Source: CAVQBC01 sp963848415 (lineage in GTDB: Bacteria > Actinomycetota > Thermoleophilia > Solirubrobacterales > Solirubrobacteraceae). Taken from it: 64,000 bases of DNA. The stretch spans positions 1,302,001 to 1,366,000 of the forward strand of contig CAWKDN010000001.1 of the NCBI GenBank assembly GCA_963848415.1, written 5' to 3'. The notes beneath the pieces were generated by a model that was given only the letters and a program-made list of their open reading frames with translations, did no database searches and was not told the origin of the DNA. Of the stretch, positions 53,362-62,692 are shown one piece after another (position 1 is the first letter of the stretch; the number at the start of each line of letters is the position of its first letter). Position numbers and translations under genes: made by a program.

Positions 53362-54825
53362 TCACGGGTTCTGGTCGGATCCGACGACGACGATGACGTC
53401 GGCCCCGCCGCCGAGGGTCTGCGTCTCGGCGTTCATGGGCTGGCGATCGGAGATCTTCAGGGCGCGCCCGATGTCCCGTCCCTCCGTCTCCGCGCCGCGC
53501 GCGTAGTAGATGACCGAGGCCGAACGGCCCTGGTCGGTGAAGTTGCCGGTGTTGACGTCCTGCTCGTAGCCGCGGTTGCGGATCTTGTCGGCGGTGGTGC
53601 GGGCCAGGCCGCCGACGACGGTGCCGTTGAGCACCGCGACCTGCGTGGCGGCGCGGTCGGGCCGGGCGCCGGCGCTGCGGCGGCTCGCGGTGCCGCCGGT
53701 GCCGGCGGCGCCGTCGCCGTCGGCCTGGGCGGTCGGCTGCGGGGTCTGGCTGGTGGCCGGGGTCTCGTCGTCGCCGCCGAGGAGCCGCGTGGCGCCGAAG
53801 ACCGCGGCGGCCGCCACGAGCACGGCGACCAGGGCGTAGATGCCGATCGTCACCGGCGAGCGGCCGTCGCCGGTGCTCGCGTCGGCGGTGGGCGGGCCGG
53901 GACGGCGGCCGCCCGGCGTGGCAGGGGCGGGGGCGCGACGGTGCGGAGCTGCTGGGCTGGCCGAGGCGGCGGTGGACCGCAGCGGCGCGGCCGGCGCCGG
54001 GCGCGCGCGGGTGGACTGGGCCGGCGTGGCGCGGGGCACCCCGGGTGCAGGGGACGGCGGCGGCGCGGTGCCGTTCGGAGCGGAGCCCGACGGTGCGGAG
54101 CCGGAGTCAGCGGCGGTCTCGCCGGTGTCCTGCCGTTCGGCGTCCGGGCCGGCCGCCGGCTCACCGGCGGCGGTTGCCGGCGTCTCTGGTGTCGTCGGGG
54201 GCGCGCCGGCGCCCTCGGTCGCCGGCGGTTCGGGGGACGTCGCCGGCGCCCCGGCGCCCTCGGTCGCCGGCGGCTTGGCGCCCGCCGGCGCCTGCGCGCT
54301 CGCAGCCGCGGATGTCGCCCGCTGGGCTTCGGTGTCGCTGCCGGCCCCGTTGCCGGTGGGCGCGTCCTCGCCCGCCTCCGGATCCGCGATCGCATCGGAG
54401 GCCTGGGTCGGCTGGTCGACCCCTGCGCCCGGCGCGGGGGCGGGAGCTGGAGCGGCCGTCGCCGTGCCCGCCGCACCCGCGGTCACCGGCCCGGTGGCCG
54501 GCCCGCGCGCTCCCGCGGCCGCGGCGGCGCCCGCGGCCGTCGCGGCCGGAGCAGTCGCAGCGCGCGGCGCCGCCTCGGCGCCCGCGGGCTCGCCCTGGGC
54601 CGGCTCGCCGCGCCGCGCGGCCTGGGCCTGGGCGACCACGCGCTCCTCGACCTCGCGGGCGCGCTCCGGCGCCCGGCCGGCCCATTCGCGCAGCCGCCGC
54701 AGCTCGCGCGCCTGGGCGAAGTAGAGCACGGTGAACACGGCGAGGCCGAAGAACGCAGCGATGCCCAGGTAGGCACCGTACTTCTCCGCCTGGTCCGCGA
54801 GGGAGAGCGCGTGGATCAGGACCAT
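53362..54825 (-). CDS. LytR_C-domain membrane protein with long Ala/Pro-rich linker
   Basis: A 487-residue protein. An N-terminal helix (about 17-37) is followed by a short coiled coil (ELRRLREWAGRAPERAREVE), a 230-residue Ala/Pro/Thr-rich disordered region, a second transmembrane helix (about 328-350) and an external LytR_C domain at about 395-487 (QVAVLNGTVVGGLARTTADK, VIYYARGAETEGRDIGRALK). LytR_C domains occur at the end of LCP enzymes that attach polymers to peptidoglycan; here the LCP catalytic domain is absent. The linker holds a 15-residue tandem repeat (54203-54273). Confidence 0.82.
   Translation of the reverse strand: MVLIHALSLADQAEKYGAYLGIAAFFGLAVFTVLYFAQARELRRLREWAGRAPERAREVEERVVAQAQAARRGEPAQGEPAGAEAAPRAATAPAATAAGAAAAAGARGPATGPVTAGAAGTATAAPAPAPAPGAGVDQPTQASDAIADPEAGEDAPTGNGAGSDTEAQRATSAAASAQAPAGAKPPATEGAGAPATSPEPPATEGAGAPPTTPETPATAAGEPAAGPDAERQDTGETAADSGSAPSGSAPNGTAPPPSPAPGVPRATPAQSTRARPAPAAPLRSTAASASPAAPHRRAPAPATPGGRRPGPPTADASTGDGRSPVTIGIYALVAVLVAAAAVFGATRLLGGDDETPATSQTPQPTAQADGDGAAGTGGTASRRSAGARPDRAATQVAVLNGTVVGGLARTTADKIRNRGYEQDVNTGNFTDQGRSASVIYYARGAETEGRDIGRALKISDRQPMNAETQTLGGGADVIVVVGSDQNP
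54203..54273 (-). repeat. 45-bp in-frame tandem repeat within the LytR_C protein linker
   Basis: The unit CCGGCGCCCTCGGTCGCC occurs twice, 45 bp (15 codons) apart, giving PPATEGAGAP at the start of each protein unit (PATSPE, then PTTPE). Slippage-type length variation is plausible in the disordered linker. Confidence 0.75.
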
Positions 54826-54843
54826 GGAGGGAAGCGCCGCAGT

Positions 54844-56868
54844 CTAGGGCGTGCTCCGGCTGTCCGAGGGCGATCGCGCGGGCACCGGTGCGGCGTCGGG
54901 CTCCTCGGCGGCGTCGGCCGGCGCCTCTGCGGCCGGCTCCGGTTCGGCGGCCACGGGCGCGACGGCGCGCACCGGCGCGCGCACGCTGGCGAGCTCGGCG
55001 ACGGTCGCGGCGAGCGCGGCCGCGTCGCCCTCGAGCACCAGCAGGCCGATCTGGTCGAAGGTGTGCTCCACCCACGCCGGGTCCGCCGGCGGGCGCTCGG
55101 CCCGCAGGATCTTGCCCACCGGCGTGGGCTGCGGGCGCTCGTAGGGGTTGAAGAGGTCCTCGTGGAGCTTCTCCCCCGGCCGGCGGCCGATGATCTCCAC
55201 GGCGATGTCACTGCCCGGCCGCAGCCCGGAGAGCCGGATCATGTCGCGCGCGAGCTCCATGATCGAGACCGGCTCGCCCATCTCGAGCACGAACACCTCG
55301 CCGCCGCCGGTCAGCGAGCCGGCGCGGATGATCAGCTGTACCGCCTCCGGGATGGTCATGAAGTAGCGGCTCATCGCGGGGTCGGTGACCGTCACCGGGC
55401 CGCCGGCGGCGATCTGGCGGCGGAAGATCGGCACGACGGAGCCCGAGGACCCGAGCACGTTGCCGAAGCGCACGGAGCAGTACGCGGTGTCGGGCGCGCG
55501 TGCCTGAGCGGCCTCGAGCGCCCACTCGGCGAGCGCCTTGGAGGCGCCCATCACCGTCGCCGGGGCGACCGCCTTGTCGGTGGAGACCAGGACGAAGGCG
55601 CGCGTGCCGGAGTCGCCGGCCACGCGCGTCATCACGCGGGTGGCGAGCGCGTTGTTGCGCACCGCCTCGACCGGGTTGGCCTCCATCAGCCCGACGTGCT
55701 TGTAGGCGGCGGCGTGGAAGACGATCGCCGGGCGGTGCTCGGCGAAGACCTCCCGCATGCGCTCCTCCTCCTTGCAGTCGGCCAGCACCGCGACGGTGTT
55801 GAGCGCGTGGCGGTCCTCGACCAGCTCGCGCTCGACCTCGAAGAGGTTGTCCTCGGCGTGGTCGAGCAGCAGCAGCCGCGACGGCCCGACGCGCGCGATC
55901 TGGCGGCACAGCTCGGCCCCGATCGAGCCGCCGGCGCCGGTGACCAGGACCGTGCGCCCGGTCAGGTACTGGCCCACCCGCTCGATCTCCATCCGCACGG
56001 GCTCGCGGCCGAGGATGTCCTCGACGCGGACCTCGCGCAGCTGGCGGGTGAGGTGCCCGCCGCCGGCCTGCAGCAGCTCGAAGACGGTCGGCATGGTGCG
56101 CACCGGCACGCCGCGGTCGCGGCAGGCGGAGACCACGCGCGCGCGCATCGTGCCCGGCGCCGAGGGCACCGCGATCAGCACCTCGTCGGGCTCGACGTCC
56201 TCGAGCACCTGCGGCAGCTCCTGGGTCGTGCCCAGCACCTCCAGGCCGCGGTCGATGCGCGCGCCCTGCTTGCGCGGGTCGTCGTCGACGAAGCCGACGG
56301 GCCGGTAGCCGAGCGCGGGGTTGCGCAGGATCTCGCGCAGCAGCAGGCGCCCGCCGTCGCCGGCGCCGACGATCACCACCGAGCGCGCGTCGCGCGCCGC
56401 GCGGTAGCCGCGCATCGGGCGCTCGTAGACCGCGTGCACCGCGAAGCGCACGCCGACCAGGAACAGCAGCGTCAGCAGCCCGTAGAGGACGAGCACCCCG
56501 GTCGGCACAGTGACCGAGACGAAGCGGCCGCCGGCGAAGATGAGCTTGGGCTGGACGACCGCGACGTAGGCGACCAGCGCCAGCGTCGAGGTCAGGACGG
56601 CCTGGGCGATGCGGACGTACTCGCGCTGGGAGGAGTAGCGCATCCAGTGCCGGTAGAGCCCGGAGGCCGCGTAGATCAGCAGGCTGCCGATGACCACGAA
56701 GCCGATCGTGCGCGCGAACAGGTCCCGGTAGAGGTCCGGGATGCCGCCGTCGAAGCGCAGGCGGTAGGAGAGGTAGTAGGCCAGCGCGACCAGACCCGCG
56801 TCCAGCGCGACCTGCGGCAGCGAATGCCGATGGACGGGAAAGGCCGCGGAACGGATCCGGCGGCGCAT
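54844..56868 (-). CDS. FlaA1/CapD-type membrane nucleotide-sugar 4,6-dehydratase
   Basis: A 674-residue protein of the WbpM/CapD family. Four or five transmembrane helices (about 18-155) are followed by a first Rossmann domain (VVIVGAGDGGRLLLREIL, about residue 165) and a second, catalytic one (VLVTGAGGSIGAELCRQIAR, about 310; STDKAVAPATVMGASKALAE, about 425). It converts UDP-GlcNAc or a similar sugar to the 4-keto-6-deoxy form for repeat-unit precursors. The C-terminal 60 residues after EHTFDQIGLLVLEGD are Ala/Glu/Pro-rich and unusual in length. It ends 18 bp before the LytR_C gene's start. Confidence 0.92.
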   Translation of the reverse strand: MRRRIRSAAFPVHRHSLPQVALDAGLVALAYYLSYRLRFDGGIPDLYRDLFARTIGFVVIGSLLIYAASGLYRHWMRYSSQREYVRIAQAVLTSTLALVAYVAVVQPKLIFAGGRFVSVTVPTGVLVLYGLLTLLFLVGVRFAVHAVYERPMRGYRAARDARSVVIVGAGDGGRLLLREILRNPALGYRPVGFVDDDPRKQGARIDRGLEVLGTTQELPQVLEDVEPDEVLIAVPSAPGTMRARVVSACRDRGVPVRTMPTVFELLQAGGGHLTRQLREVRVEDILGREPVRMEIERVGQYLTGRTVLVTGAGGSIGAELCRQIARVGPSRLLLLDHAEDNLFEVERELVEDRHALNTVAVLADCKEEERMREVFAEHRPAIVFHAAAYKHVGLMEANPVEAVRNNALATRVMTRVAGDSGTRAFVLVSTDKAVAPATVMGASKALAEWALEAAQARAPDTAYCSVRFGNVLGSSGSVVPIFRRQIAAGGPVTVTDPAMSRYFMTIPEAVQLIIRAGSLTGGGEVFVLEMGEPVSIMELARDMIRLSGLRPGSDIAVEIIGRRPGEKLHEDLFNPYERPQPTPVGKILRAERPPADPAWVEHTFDQIGLLVLEGDAAALAATVAELASVRAPVRAVAPVAAEPEPAAEAPADAAEEPDAAPVPARSPSDSRSTP

Positions 56869-56912
56869 CGCGAGGAGTGTATTCGGCTGCCTGGCGGTTT
56901 GGCGCCGCGGCC

Positions 56913-57908
56913 TCAGCCTCGGCCGACCAGCAGATCGGTGAACACGGCGGGGTCGCGCCGGACGCGCGCGGGCGCGTCACCCGGCGCGCGCCGGGTGAGC
57001 ACCACCTGCTCGGCCCGCTCGAGCTTGCGCAGGCGACCGTCGGCGATCAGGCGCTCGTCGACCGCCCCGAGGCGGCCCTCGAAGGTCGTGAACACCGGCG
57101 TCCCCAGCGCGACGGCCTCGCGGTTCATCGTCCCGCCCGCCGAGATCACGAGGTCGGCGAAGGCGATCAGCGACTGCGCGTCGATCGCGCGCTCCGGGAC
57201 CACGAAGCCGCCCGCGCCCGCCAGCTCGGCGCGCTGCTCGGGCGTGCGTGGGAGCACGACCGCCTGCTCGCCGCGCAGGCGGTCGAGCACGCCGGCGAAC
57301 AGGGGATGCTCGAAGCGGTGGTAGAGCGAGACGGCCGGCGGCGTGCGCACGACCGCGATCGGGCGCCCCGGGTCGAGCCCGAGCTCGTCGAGCACCGCGC
57401 GATCGGGCTCGAAGCCCGCCAGGTAGTACTCCTCCTTGAGCCCCGCGTAGCGGCGGAGCTTGGCGGCCGTGGCCCCGTAGGGCGCGAGGCGCTCTGCCGG
57501 GATGACGTCGGGCACCAGCACGGTGCGGGCGAGCCGGCAGTTGACCGTGTGCTGCACGCGCGCCCACTCGTAGTCGAAGGTCGTGGCGCTGGGCACGCCC
57601 AGCAGCCGGGCCGCGACGCTGATGTCGTTGGAGCCGTGCCCCAGCGCGAGGTCGAAGCGGCGCCCGCGCGCCCATCGCCACAACGCCGCCGAGCGCGAGG
57701 CGAGGCCGACGCCCTTGGCGGCCAGCCGCCCGCCGCGGTGGCGCCCGACGGCCGTGTAGGGGATCCCGAAGCGCTCGAGCAGCCCGAAGGTCTGCGCGAA
57801 GTCGCGCGCGGTGACCTCGACGCTCGCCCCCCGCCGCTCGAGCTCCCGGATCACCGGGCGCAGCACGAGCACGTGGGGGGAGTTGGTCAGGTCAACCCAG
57901 ACGCGCAT
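56913..57908 (-). CDS. DUF354-family GT-B glycosyltransferase-like protein
   Basis: A 331-residue protein beginning MRVWVDLTNSPHVLVLRPVI, the signature N-terminus of DUF354. FDLALGHGSNDISVAARLLG, VQHTVNCRLARTVLVPD and LIAFADLVISAGGTMNREAV (the nucleotide-sugar side) indicate a GT-B fold related to MurG/UDP-GlcNAc epimerases. Such genes are frequent in archaeal and bacterial polysaccharide clusters. It overlaps the upstream DegT gene by 17 bp on the same strand, so both are one transcript. Confidence 0.86.
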   Translation of the reverse strand: MRVWVDLTNSPHVLVLRPVIRELERRGASVEVTARDFAQTFGLLERFGIPYTAVGRHRGGRLAAKGVGLASRSAALWRWARGRRFDLALGHGSNDISVAARLLGVPSATTFDYEWARVQHTVNCRLARTVLVPDVIPAERLAPYGATAAKLRRYAGLKEEYYLAGFEPDRAVLDELGLDPGRPIAVVRTPPAVSLYHRFEHPLFAGVLDRLRGEQAVVLPRTPEQRAELAGAGGFVVPERAIDAQSLIAFADLVISAGGTMNREAVALGTPVFTTFEGRLGAVDERLIADGRLRKLERAEQVVLTRRAPGDAPARVRRDPAVFTDLLVGRG

Positions 57909-58983
57909 CGCGCACGGCGGCGACCACGGTCTCCGCCTGCTCCGCGGAGAGCACCGGGCTCATCGGCAGGGCCAGGTGGGTGCGCGCGACCTCCTCGGTG
58001 AAGGGGAGCTCGACCCCGTGGCCCCACTCGCGCATGGCGGGCTGGCGATGGGCCGGCACGCGGTAGTAGGCCTTCTGCCCCACGCCGCGCTCCTGCAGCG
58101 CCGCGCCGAGCTCGTCCGGGCGATCGTCGCGGATCACGTAGAGGTGCCAGGCGGGATCCGCGCCGTCGACCGGGGCCGGGAGCGTCACGAGCTCACCCAG
58201 GCCGGCGTCGGCGTAGGCCCGGCCCGCGGCGCGGCGGCCGTCGCACCAGGCGTCGAGGTGGGGCAGCTGCACGCGCAGGATCGCGGCCTGCAGCTCGTCC
58301 AGGCGGGAGTTGTGGCCCACCAGCTCGAAGGTCGTCTTGTCGCGCGAGCCGTGGAAGCGCAGCATCCGCACGCGGTCGGCGACGTCGTCGTCATCGGTCG
58401 TGATCGCGCCGCCGTCGCCGAAGGCGCCGAGGTTCTTCGACGGGAAGAACGAGAACGTGGCCGCCGAGCCCAGCGCGCCCGGCCGGGCGCCGCCGCCGGT
58501 CAGCGAGCCGGCCGCCTGGGCGGCGTCCTCGAGCACCGGCACGCCGAGCGCGGCGATCTCCTCCACCGGCGCGACGTTGCCGAACAGGTGCACGACGATC
58601 ACGGCCCTGGTGGCCGGCGTCAGCGCCGCGCGGACCGTCTCGGGGGTCACGCAGAACGTCTCGGGGTCGACGTCGCAGAACACGGGGCGCGCGCCGGTCG
58701 GCGGGATCGCCTCGGCCGAGGCGTAGAAGGTGAAGGACGGCACGACCACCTCGTCGCCGGGGCCGACGCCGAGCGCGCGCAGGGCGAGCGTCAGCGCGTC
58801 GGTGCCGTTGGCCACGCCGACCGCGTGGCGGACGCCCACGTAGTCGGCGAACTCGGCCTCGAAGCGCTCGACCTCCGGTCCGAGGATGAAGGTGCCGCGG
58901 TCGAGCACGTCGGCGATGCGGGCGTCGAGCTCGGCGCGCAAGGGCGCGAGCGGGGTGCGGGTGTCGAACAAGGGAACGCGCAT
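57892..58983 (-). CDS. DegT/DnrJ/EryC1-family sugar aminotransferase
   Basis: A 363-residue PLP aminotransferase. The PLP lysine is in FSFFPSKNLGAFGDGGAI, with HAVGVANGTDALTLALRALG, VVPSFTFYASAEA and VLEDAAQAAGS before it and LVGHNSRLDELQAAILR after. It transfers an amino group to a keto-sugar nucleotide, and the FlaA1-type dehydratase next door supplies exactly such 4-keto sugars. The final product is probably an amino-deoxy sugar in the repeat unit. ATG at 58983 is the first gene of the long minus-strand run. Confidence 0.92.
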   Translation of the reverse strand: MRVPLFDTRTPLAPLRAELDARIADVLDRGTFILGPEVERFEAEFADYVGVRHAVGVANGTDALTLALRALGVGPGDEVVVPSFTFYASAEAIPPTGARPVFCDVDPETFCVTPETVRAALTPATRAVIVVHLFGNVAPVEEIAALGVPVLEDAAQAAGSLTGGGARPGALGSAATFSFFPSKNLGAFGDGGAITTDDDDVADRVRMLRFHGSRDKTTFELVGHNSRLDELQAAILRVQLPHLDAWCDGRRAAGRAYADAGLGELVTLPAPVDGADPAWHLYVIRDDRPDELGAALQERGVGQKAYYRVPAHRQPAMREWGHGVELPFTEEVARTHLALPMSPVLSAEQAETVVAAVRDARLG

Positions 58984-59028
58984 CGGCGCAAGAACCGTAC
59001 GGGACGGGCGGTTCCTTCTGTCCGCGGA

Positions 59029-59064
59029 CCCGCCCCCGCTCCGCCCCCGCCCCCGCCGCCGCCC
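59029..59064 (-). other. G-rich tract with G-quadruplex pattern in the DegT/DedA intergenic region
   Basis: On the minus strand the 36 bases hold runs GGG, GGGGG, GGGGG, GGGGG and GGG separated by loops of 1-7 bases, fitting the G3+N1-7 quadruplex rule; the plus strand is the matching C-rich tract. It lies between the divergent DegT aminotransferase and DedA genes, 46 bp upstream of the former. In the DedA frame it would read as polyproline, but it is most likely non-coding. Confidence 0.5.
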
Positions 59065-59085
59065 GGCTCCCCGCCGCTACCCTCG

Positions 59086-59766
59086 ATTGCCGGTGCTCCC
59101 CCCTTCGCCTCCCTCACCGACCCCATCGTCGAGTTCGCCGTCGACGTGATCGACGCGCTCGGCCTGCCCGGCATCTTCGTGCTGATGGTGGCCGAGAGCG
59201 CGTGCATCCCGATCCCGTCGGAGACGACGTTCCTGTTCGCGGGCTTCAACGTCTCGCGCGGGGAGTACACGACCCTCGCCGTGGTCGCCACCGGCACCTT
59301 CGCGAACCTCGTGGGCTCCTGGATCGCCTACGCGCTGGGCTACTACGGGCGGCTGGACATCCTCGAGAAGCACGGCAAGAAGCTGCACATCAAGCCCTCG
59401 CACCTGAAGTGGGCCGACGACTGGTTCGCGAAGTACGGCGCCGCGACGGTCTTCTTCTCGCGCATGCTGCCGATCATCCGCACGTTCATCTCGCTGCCCG
59501 CCGGCGTGGCGCGGATGCCGTTCTGGCAGTTCACGGTGCTCACGACGCTCGGCTGCATCCCGTGGATCTTCGGGCTGACCTTCCTCGGCCAGCAGGTCGG
59601 GGCACGCTGGGAGGATTGGAAGGACTACCTGCACTACGTCGACTACGTCGTCGCGGCCCTGATCGTGGCCGGCGTGGCCTACCTGGGCATCCGCTACCTG
59701 CGCGGGCGCCGGCAGGCCGCCCAGCGGCGCCGTTCCGAGGCCACCGAGGCCGCGGCTGACGCCTGA
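59086..59766 (+). CDS. DedA-family membrane protein (start uncertain)
   Basis: About 220 residues from FASLTDPIVEFAVDVIDALG. It has ESACIPIPSETTFLFAGF and the conserved region ending FFSRMLPIIRTFISLPAG, GVARMPFWQF and GCIPWIFGLTFLGQQVG. DedA proteins include undecaprenyl-phosphate translocases (UptA). No ATG, GTG or TTG is in frame near the start; the position given is an in-frame ATT. A GTG at 59093 would be in frame if the run of six C at 59098-59103 had one more C, giving an N-terminus of MLPPFASLTD. The next gene, UppP, follows directly. Confidence 0.85.
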   Translation: MAGAPPFASLTDPIVEFAVDVIDALGLPGIFVLMVAESACIPIPSETTFLFAGFNVSRGEYTTLAVVATGTFANLVGSWIAYALGYYGRLDILEKHGKKLHIKPSHLKWADDWFAKYGAATVFFSRMLPIIRTFISLPAGVARMPFWQFTVLTTLGCIPWIFGLTFLGQQVGARWEDWKDYLHYVDYVVAALIVAGVAYLGIRYLRGRRQAAQRRRSEATEAAADA

Positions 59767-60568
59767 GCCCGGCGCACCGTCGGCGCTCGAGACCGCGGCG
59801 CTCGGGCTGCTGCAGGGTCCCGCCGAGCTGCTGCCGGTCTCCTCCTCGGCGCACGTCGCGGCAGTCGGATGGCTGCTCTCGCTCCGCCACGCCCGCCTCG
59901 ACGGCGAGCGGCGCAAGGAGGTCGAGGTGGCGCTGCACGCGGGCTCGGCGCTCGCTCTGGCCGCCGGTCTGCGCGGCGAGCTCGGCTCTGCCGCGCGCCG
60001 GCCGTGGGGGCTCCTGCTCGCGACCGCGCCGGCCGCCGTGGCCGGACTGCTGCTCGAGCGCCCGGTGCAGGAGCGCCTCGGCGGCCCGGTGGCGCTGGCC
60101 GCGGGCCTGGCCGCCGGGGGCTGCGCGTTGGCCGCCGCCGACCGGTGCCCGCAGCGGCGCCGCTGCGGCGACGCCCGCGGACGCGACTGGCTGGCGATCG
60201 GGGCCGCGCAGGCGTGTGCGCTGGCGCCGGGCGTCTCGCGCAGCGGGGCATCGCTGGCCGCCGCCCGCGCGCTCGGCTTCCGCCGCGGCGACGCGGCCGA
60301 GCTCGCGCGCACGACCGCCCTGCCCGTGCTGGCCGGGGCGACCGCGCTCAAGGGCGTGCGCCTGGCGCGGCGCGGGGCCGGGCCGGCGACGCGCCGGGCG
60401 CTGAGCGCCGGCGTGCTGGCGAGCTTCGCCTCCACGCTGGCCGCGCTGCCGGCCGTGCGCGCGCTCGAGCGCGACCGTCCGCTGTGGCCGTGGGCGGCCT
60501 ACCGTGGCCTGCTGGCGCTGGCGCTGCTCGCGGCGTCGCGCGCGCGGCGGCGTCAGATGCGCGTGTAG
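59756..60568 (+). CDS. uppP: undecaprenyl-diphosphatase (UppP/BacA), possible CTG start
   Basis: A frame of 270 residues if it begins at CTG 59756, which overlaps the last codons of DedA. LGLLQGPAELLPVSSSAHVA is the first BacA motif (with Gln for the first Glu), and LAPGVSRSGASLAAARALGF is the PGxSRSG phosphate-binding motif. UppP removes one phosphate from undecaprenyl diphosphate to regenerate the lipid carrier. The only GTG in frame is at 59927, after the first motif, so a start there would remove essential residues. The length fits the family, and the translated frame overlaps DedA by 11 bp. Confidence 0.83.
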   Translation: MTPEPGAPSALETAALGLLQGPAELLPVSSSAHVAAVGWLLSLRHARLDGERRKEVEVALHAGSALALAAGLRGELGSAARRPWGLLLATAPAAVAGLLLERPVQERLGGPVALAAGLAAGGCALAAADRCPQRRRCGDARGRDWLAIGAAQACALAPGVSRSGASLAAARALGFRRGDAAELARTTALPVLAGATALKGVRLARRGAGPATRRALSAGVLASFASTLAALPAVRALERDRPLWPWAAYRGLLALALLAASRARRRQMRV

Positions 60569-60762
60569 TGGTGCTCGATCGCCCCGCGGCGGCGGCTGAC
60601 GCGCACGAGGCGGATCAGGCCGAAGTCCAGCAGGCGCCGGACGTGGTAGGCGACCGTGCCCAGCGGAGCCCCGAGCTCGGTCGAGAGGCGGCGAGGACTG
60701 GCCTCGCGACCGTCGAGCGACTCGTAGATCCGGGCGCGCAGCGGATGGTCGAGGGCCGCCAC
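60553..60762 (-). CDS. small winged-helix (ArsR-like) transcriptional regulator
   Basis: At least 69 residues from GTG 60762: VAALDHPLRARIYESL, then SPRRLSTELGAPLGTVAYHV (helix-turn-helix) and the wing FGLIRLVRVSRRRGAIEHHY. The frame stays open upstream through SLQPTDPISDGRR with no ATG or GTG; a CTG follows GGAGGGCAGGAAGC, so the true start may be non-standard or further up. The protein resembles the ArsR/HTH_20 fold and probably acts as a dimeric DNA-binding regulator. It overlaps the UppP 3' end by 16 bp and is divergent from purM. Confidence 0.7.
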   Translation of the reverse strand: MAALDHPLRARIYESLDGREASPRRLSTELGAPLGTVAYHVRRLLDFGLIRLVRVSRRRGAIEHHYTRI

Positions 60763-60956
60763 CCGGCGGCCGTCGGAGATGGGGTCCGTGGGTTGCAGGC
60801 TTCCTGCCCTCCTGGCCGCGTTTCCGTACGCGGGCGTTCGATAGACGCACCGTAGCCGCAGGAGCGCGCAAACTCCATGGAATGATCGTCCATGGCCGAA
60901 CGGTCAGGTCCCGCGGAGCGCTGCGGCCCCGCCGCCGGCTGCGCGACACTGTGGCC

Positions 60957-62039
<1,083 letters not shown>

Positions 62040-62074
62040 CCCGACGGCTCCTCGCCACCCCGCGCCCCTGCCGG

Positions 62075-62326
62075 CTAGCTCGCCGCCTCCTCCTTCGGCT
62101 CGTTCTCGACGTCCAGCGCGTCGCCGCCGCTGGCCTGGTCGGAGTCCGGCTCCGGCTCCGGCTCGGCCTCCTCGCCGGTCCCGGCGCCCGGGACCGAGTC
62201 GTCGCGCTTCTTGGTCTGCCAGTCGTCGCGCGTCTCGTCGATCTCGGCCTTGAGCCGGTCCGACTGGTGCTGCATGTCCTCGACCTCGGCGTCAAGTTCG
62301 TCGGCGCGGTCCGCGTGCTCGCTCAT
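62075..62326 (-). CDS. small acidic protein, predicted coiled coil
   Basis: An 83-residue protein beginning MSEHADRADELDAEVEDMQH. The first 40 residues form a probable coiled coil (DRLKAEIDETRDDWQTKKRD) and the rest is a disordered Glu/Pro/Asp tail (EPEPEPDSD). No family was recognised. It is followed on the same strand, 30 bp upstream, by another acidic small protein (62357-62560), so the two may be transcribed together. Coding is supported by GC3 and by an ATG with GGAGG nearby. Confidence 0.55.
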   Translation of the reverse strand: MSEHADRADELDAEVEDMQHQSDRLKAEIDETRDDWQTKKRDDSVPGAGTGEEAEPEPEPDSDQASGGDALDVENEPKEEAAS

Positions 62327-62356
62327 GCGCCGCCTCCTACCCTCGCGCCGACCGGC

Positions 62357-62560
62357 TCAGCCGTCGGACTCCGCGTCGGCCTCGTCCTCCGAGGCCCCGC
62401 GCTCGGCGAGCTTCTCCTCGAGGTAGGCAGCGCGCTGCGCCCGGCGCTCGTGCTGGGCGGCCTCTGCGGGGTCGAAGGACTCCTCCGCGCGCTCGTGCTC
62501 GGCCTCGCGCTTGGCGTGCTGCTCGAGCCAGAGCTCCTCCGTCTCGGGATCCGGAGCCAC
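62357..62560 (-). CDS. small charged protein, unknown function
   Basis: A 67-residue protein, GTG start at 62560, with EELWLEQHAKREAEHERAEE and HERRAQRAAYLEEKLAERGA: highly charged and helical, without membrane segments. No family was recognised. The ribosome site (GGTAGGA) is weak and the gene is short, so confidence is limited. Confidence 0.45.
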   Translation of the reverse strand: MAPDPETEELWLEQHAKREAEHERAEESFDPAEAAQHERRAQRAAYLEEKLAERGASEDEADAESDG

Positions 62561-62692
62561 GTCGGGATCCTACCGGCGGTCCAGGCGTTTGAGGCCCGGC
62601 GGGCCGATGCCCGCAGCGCGACCGGCTGGTTGCCTGCCGCCCATGATCATCCCCCGACGCTCCTCCGCCTCGCGCCGCCGCCGGCGGCCGAC

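Noticed and set aside
62643..62692. Possible plus-strand gene beginning MIIPRRSSASRRRRRP
   Set aside because: It becomes the antisense shadow of the BrkB gene after a few codons.
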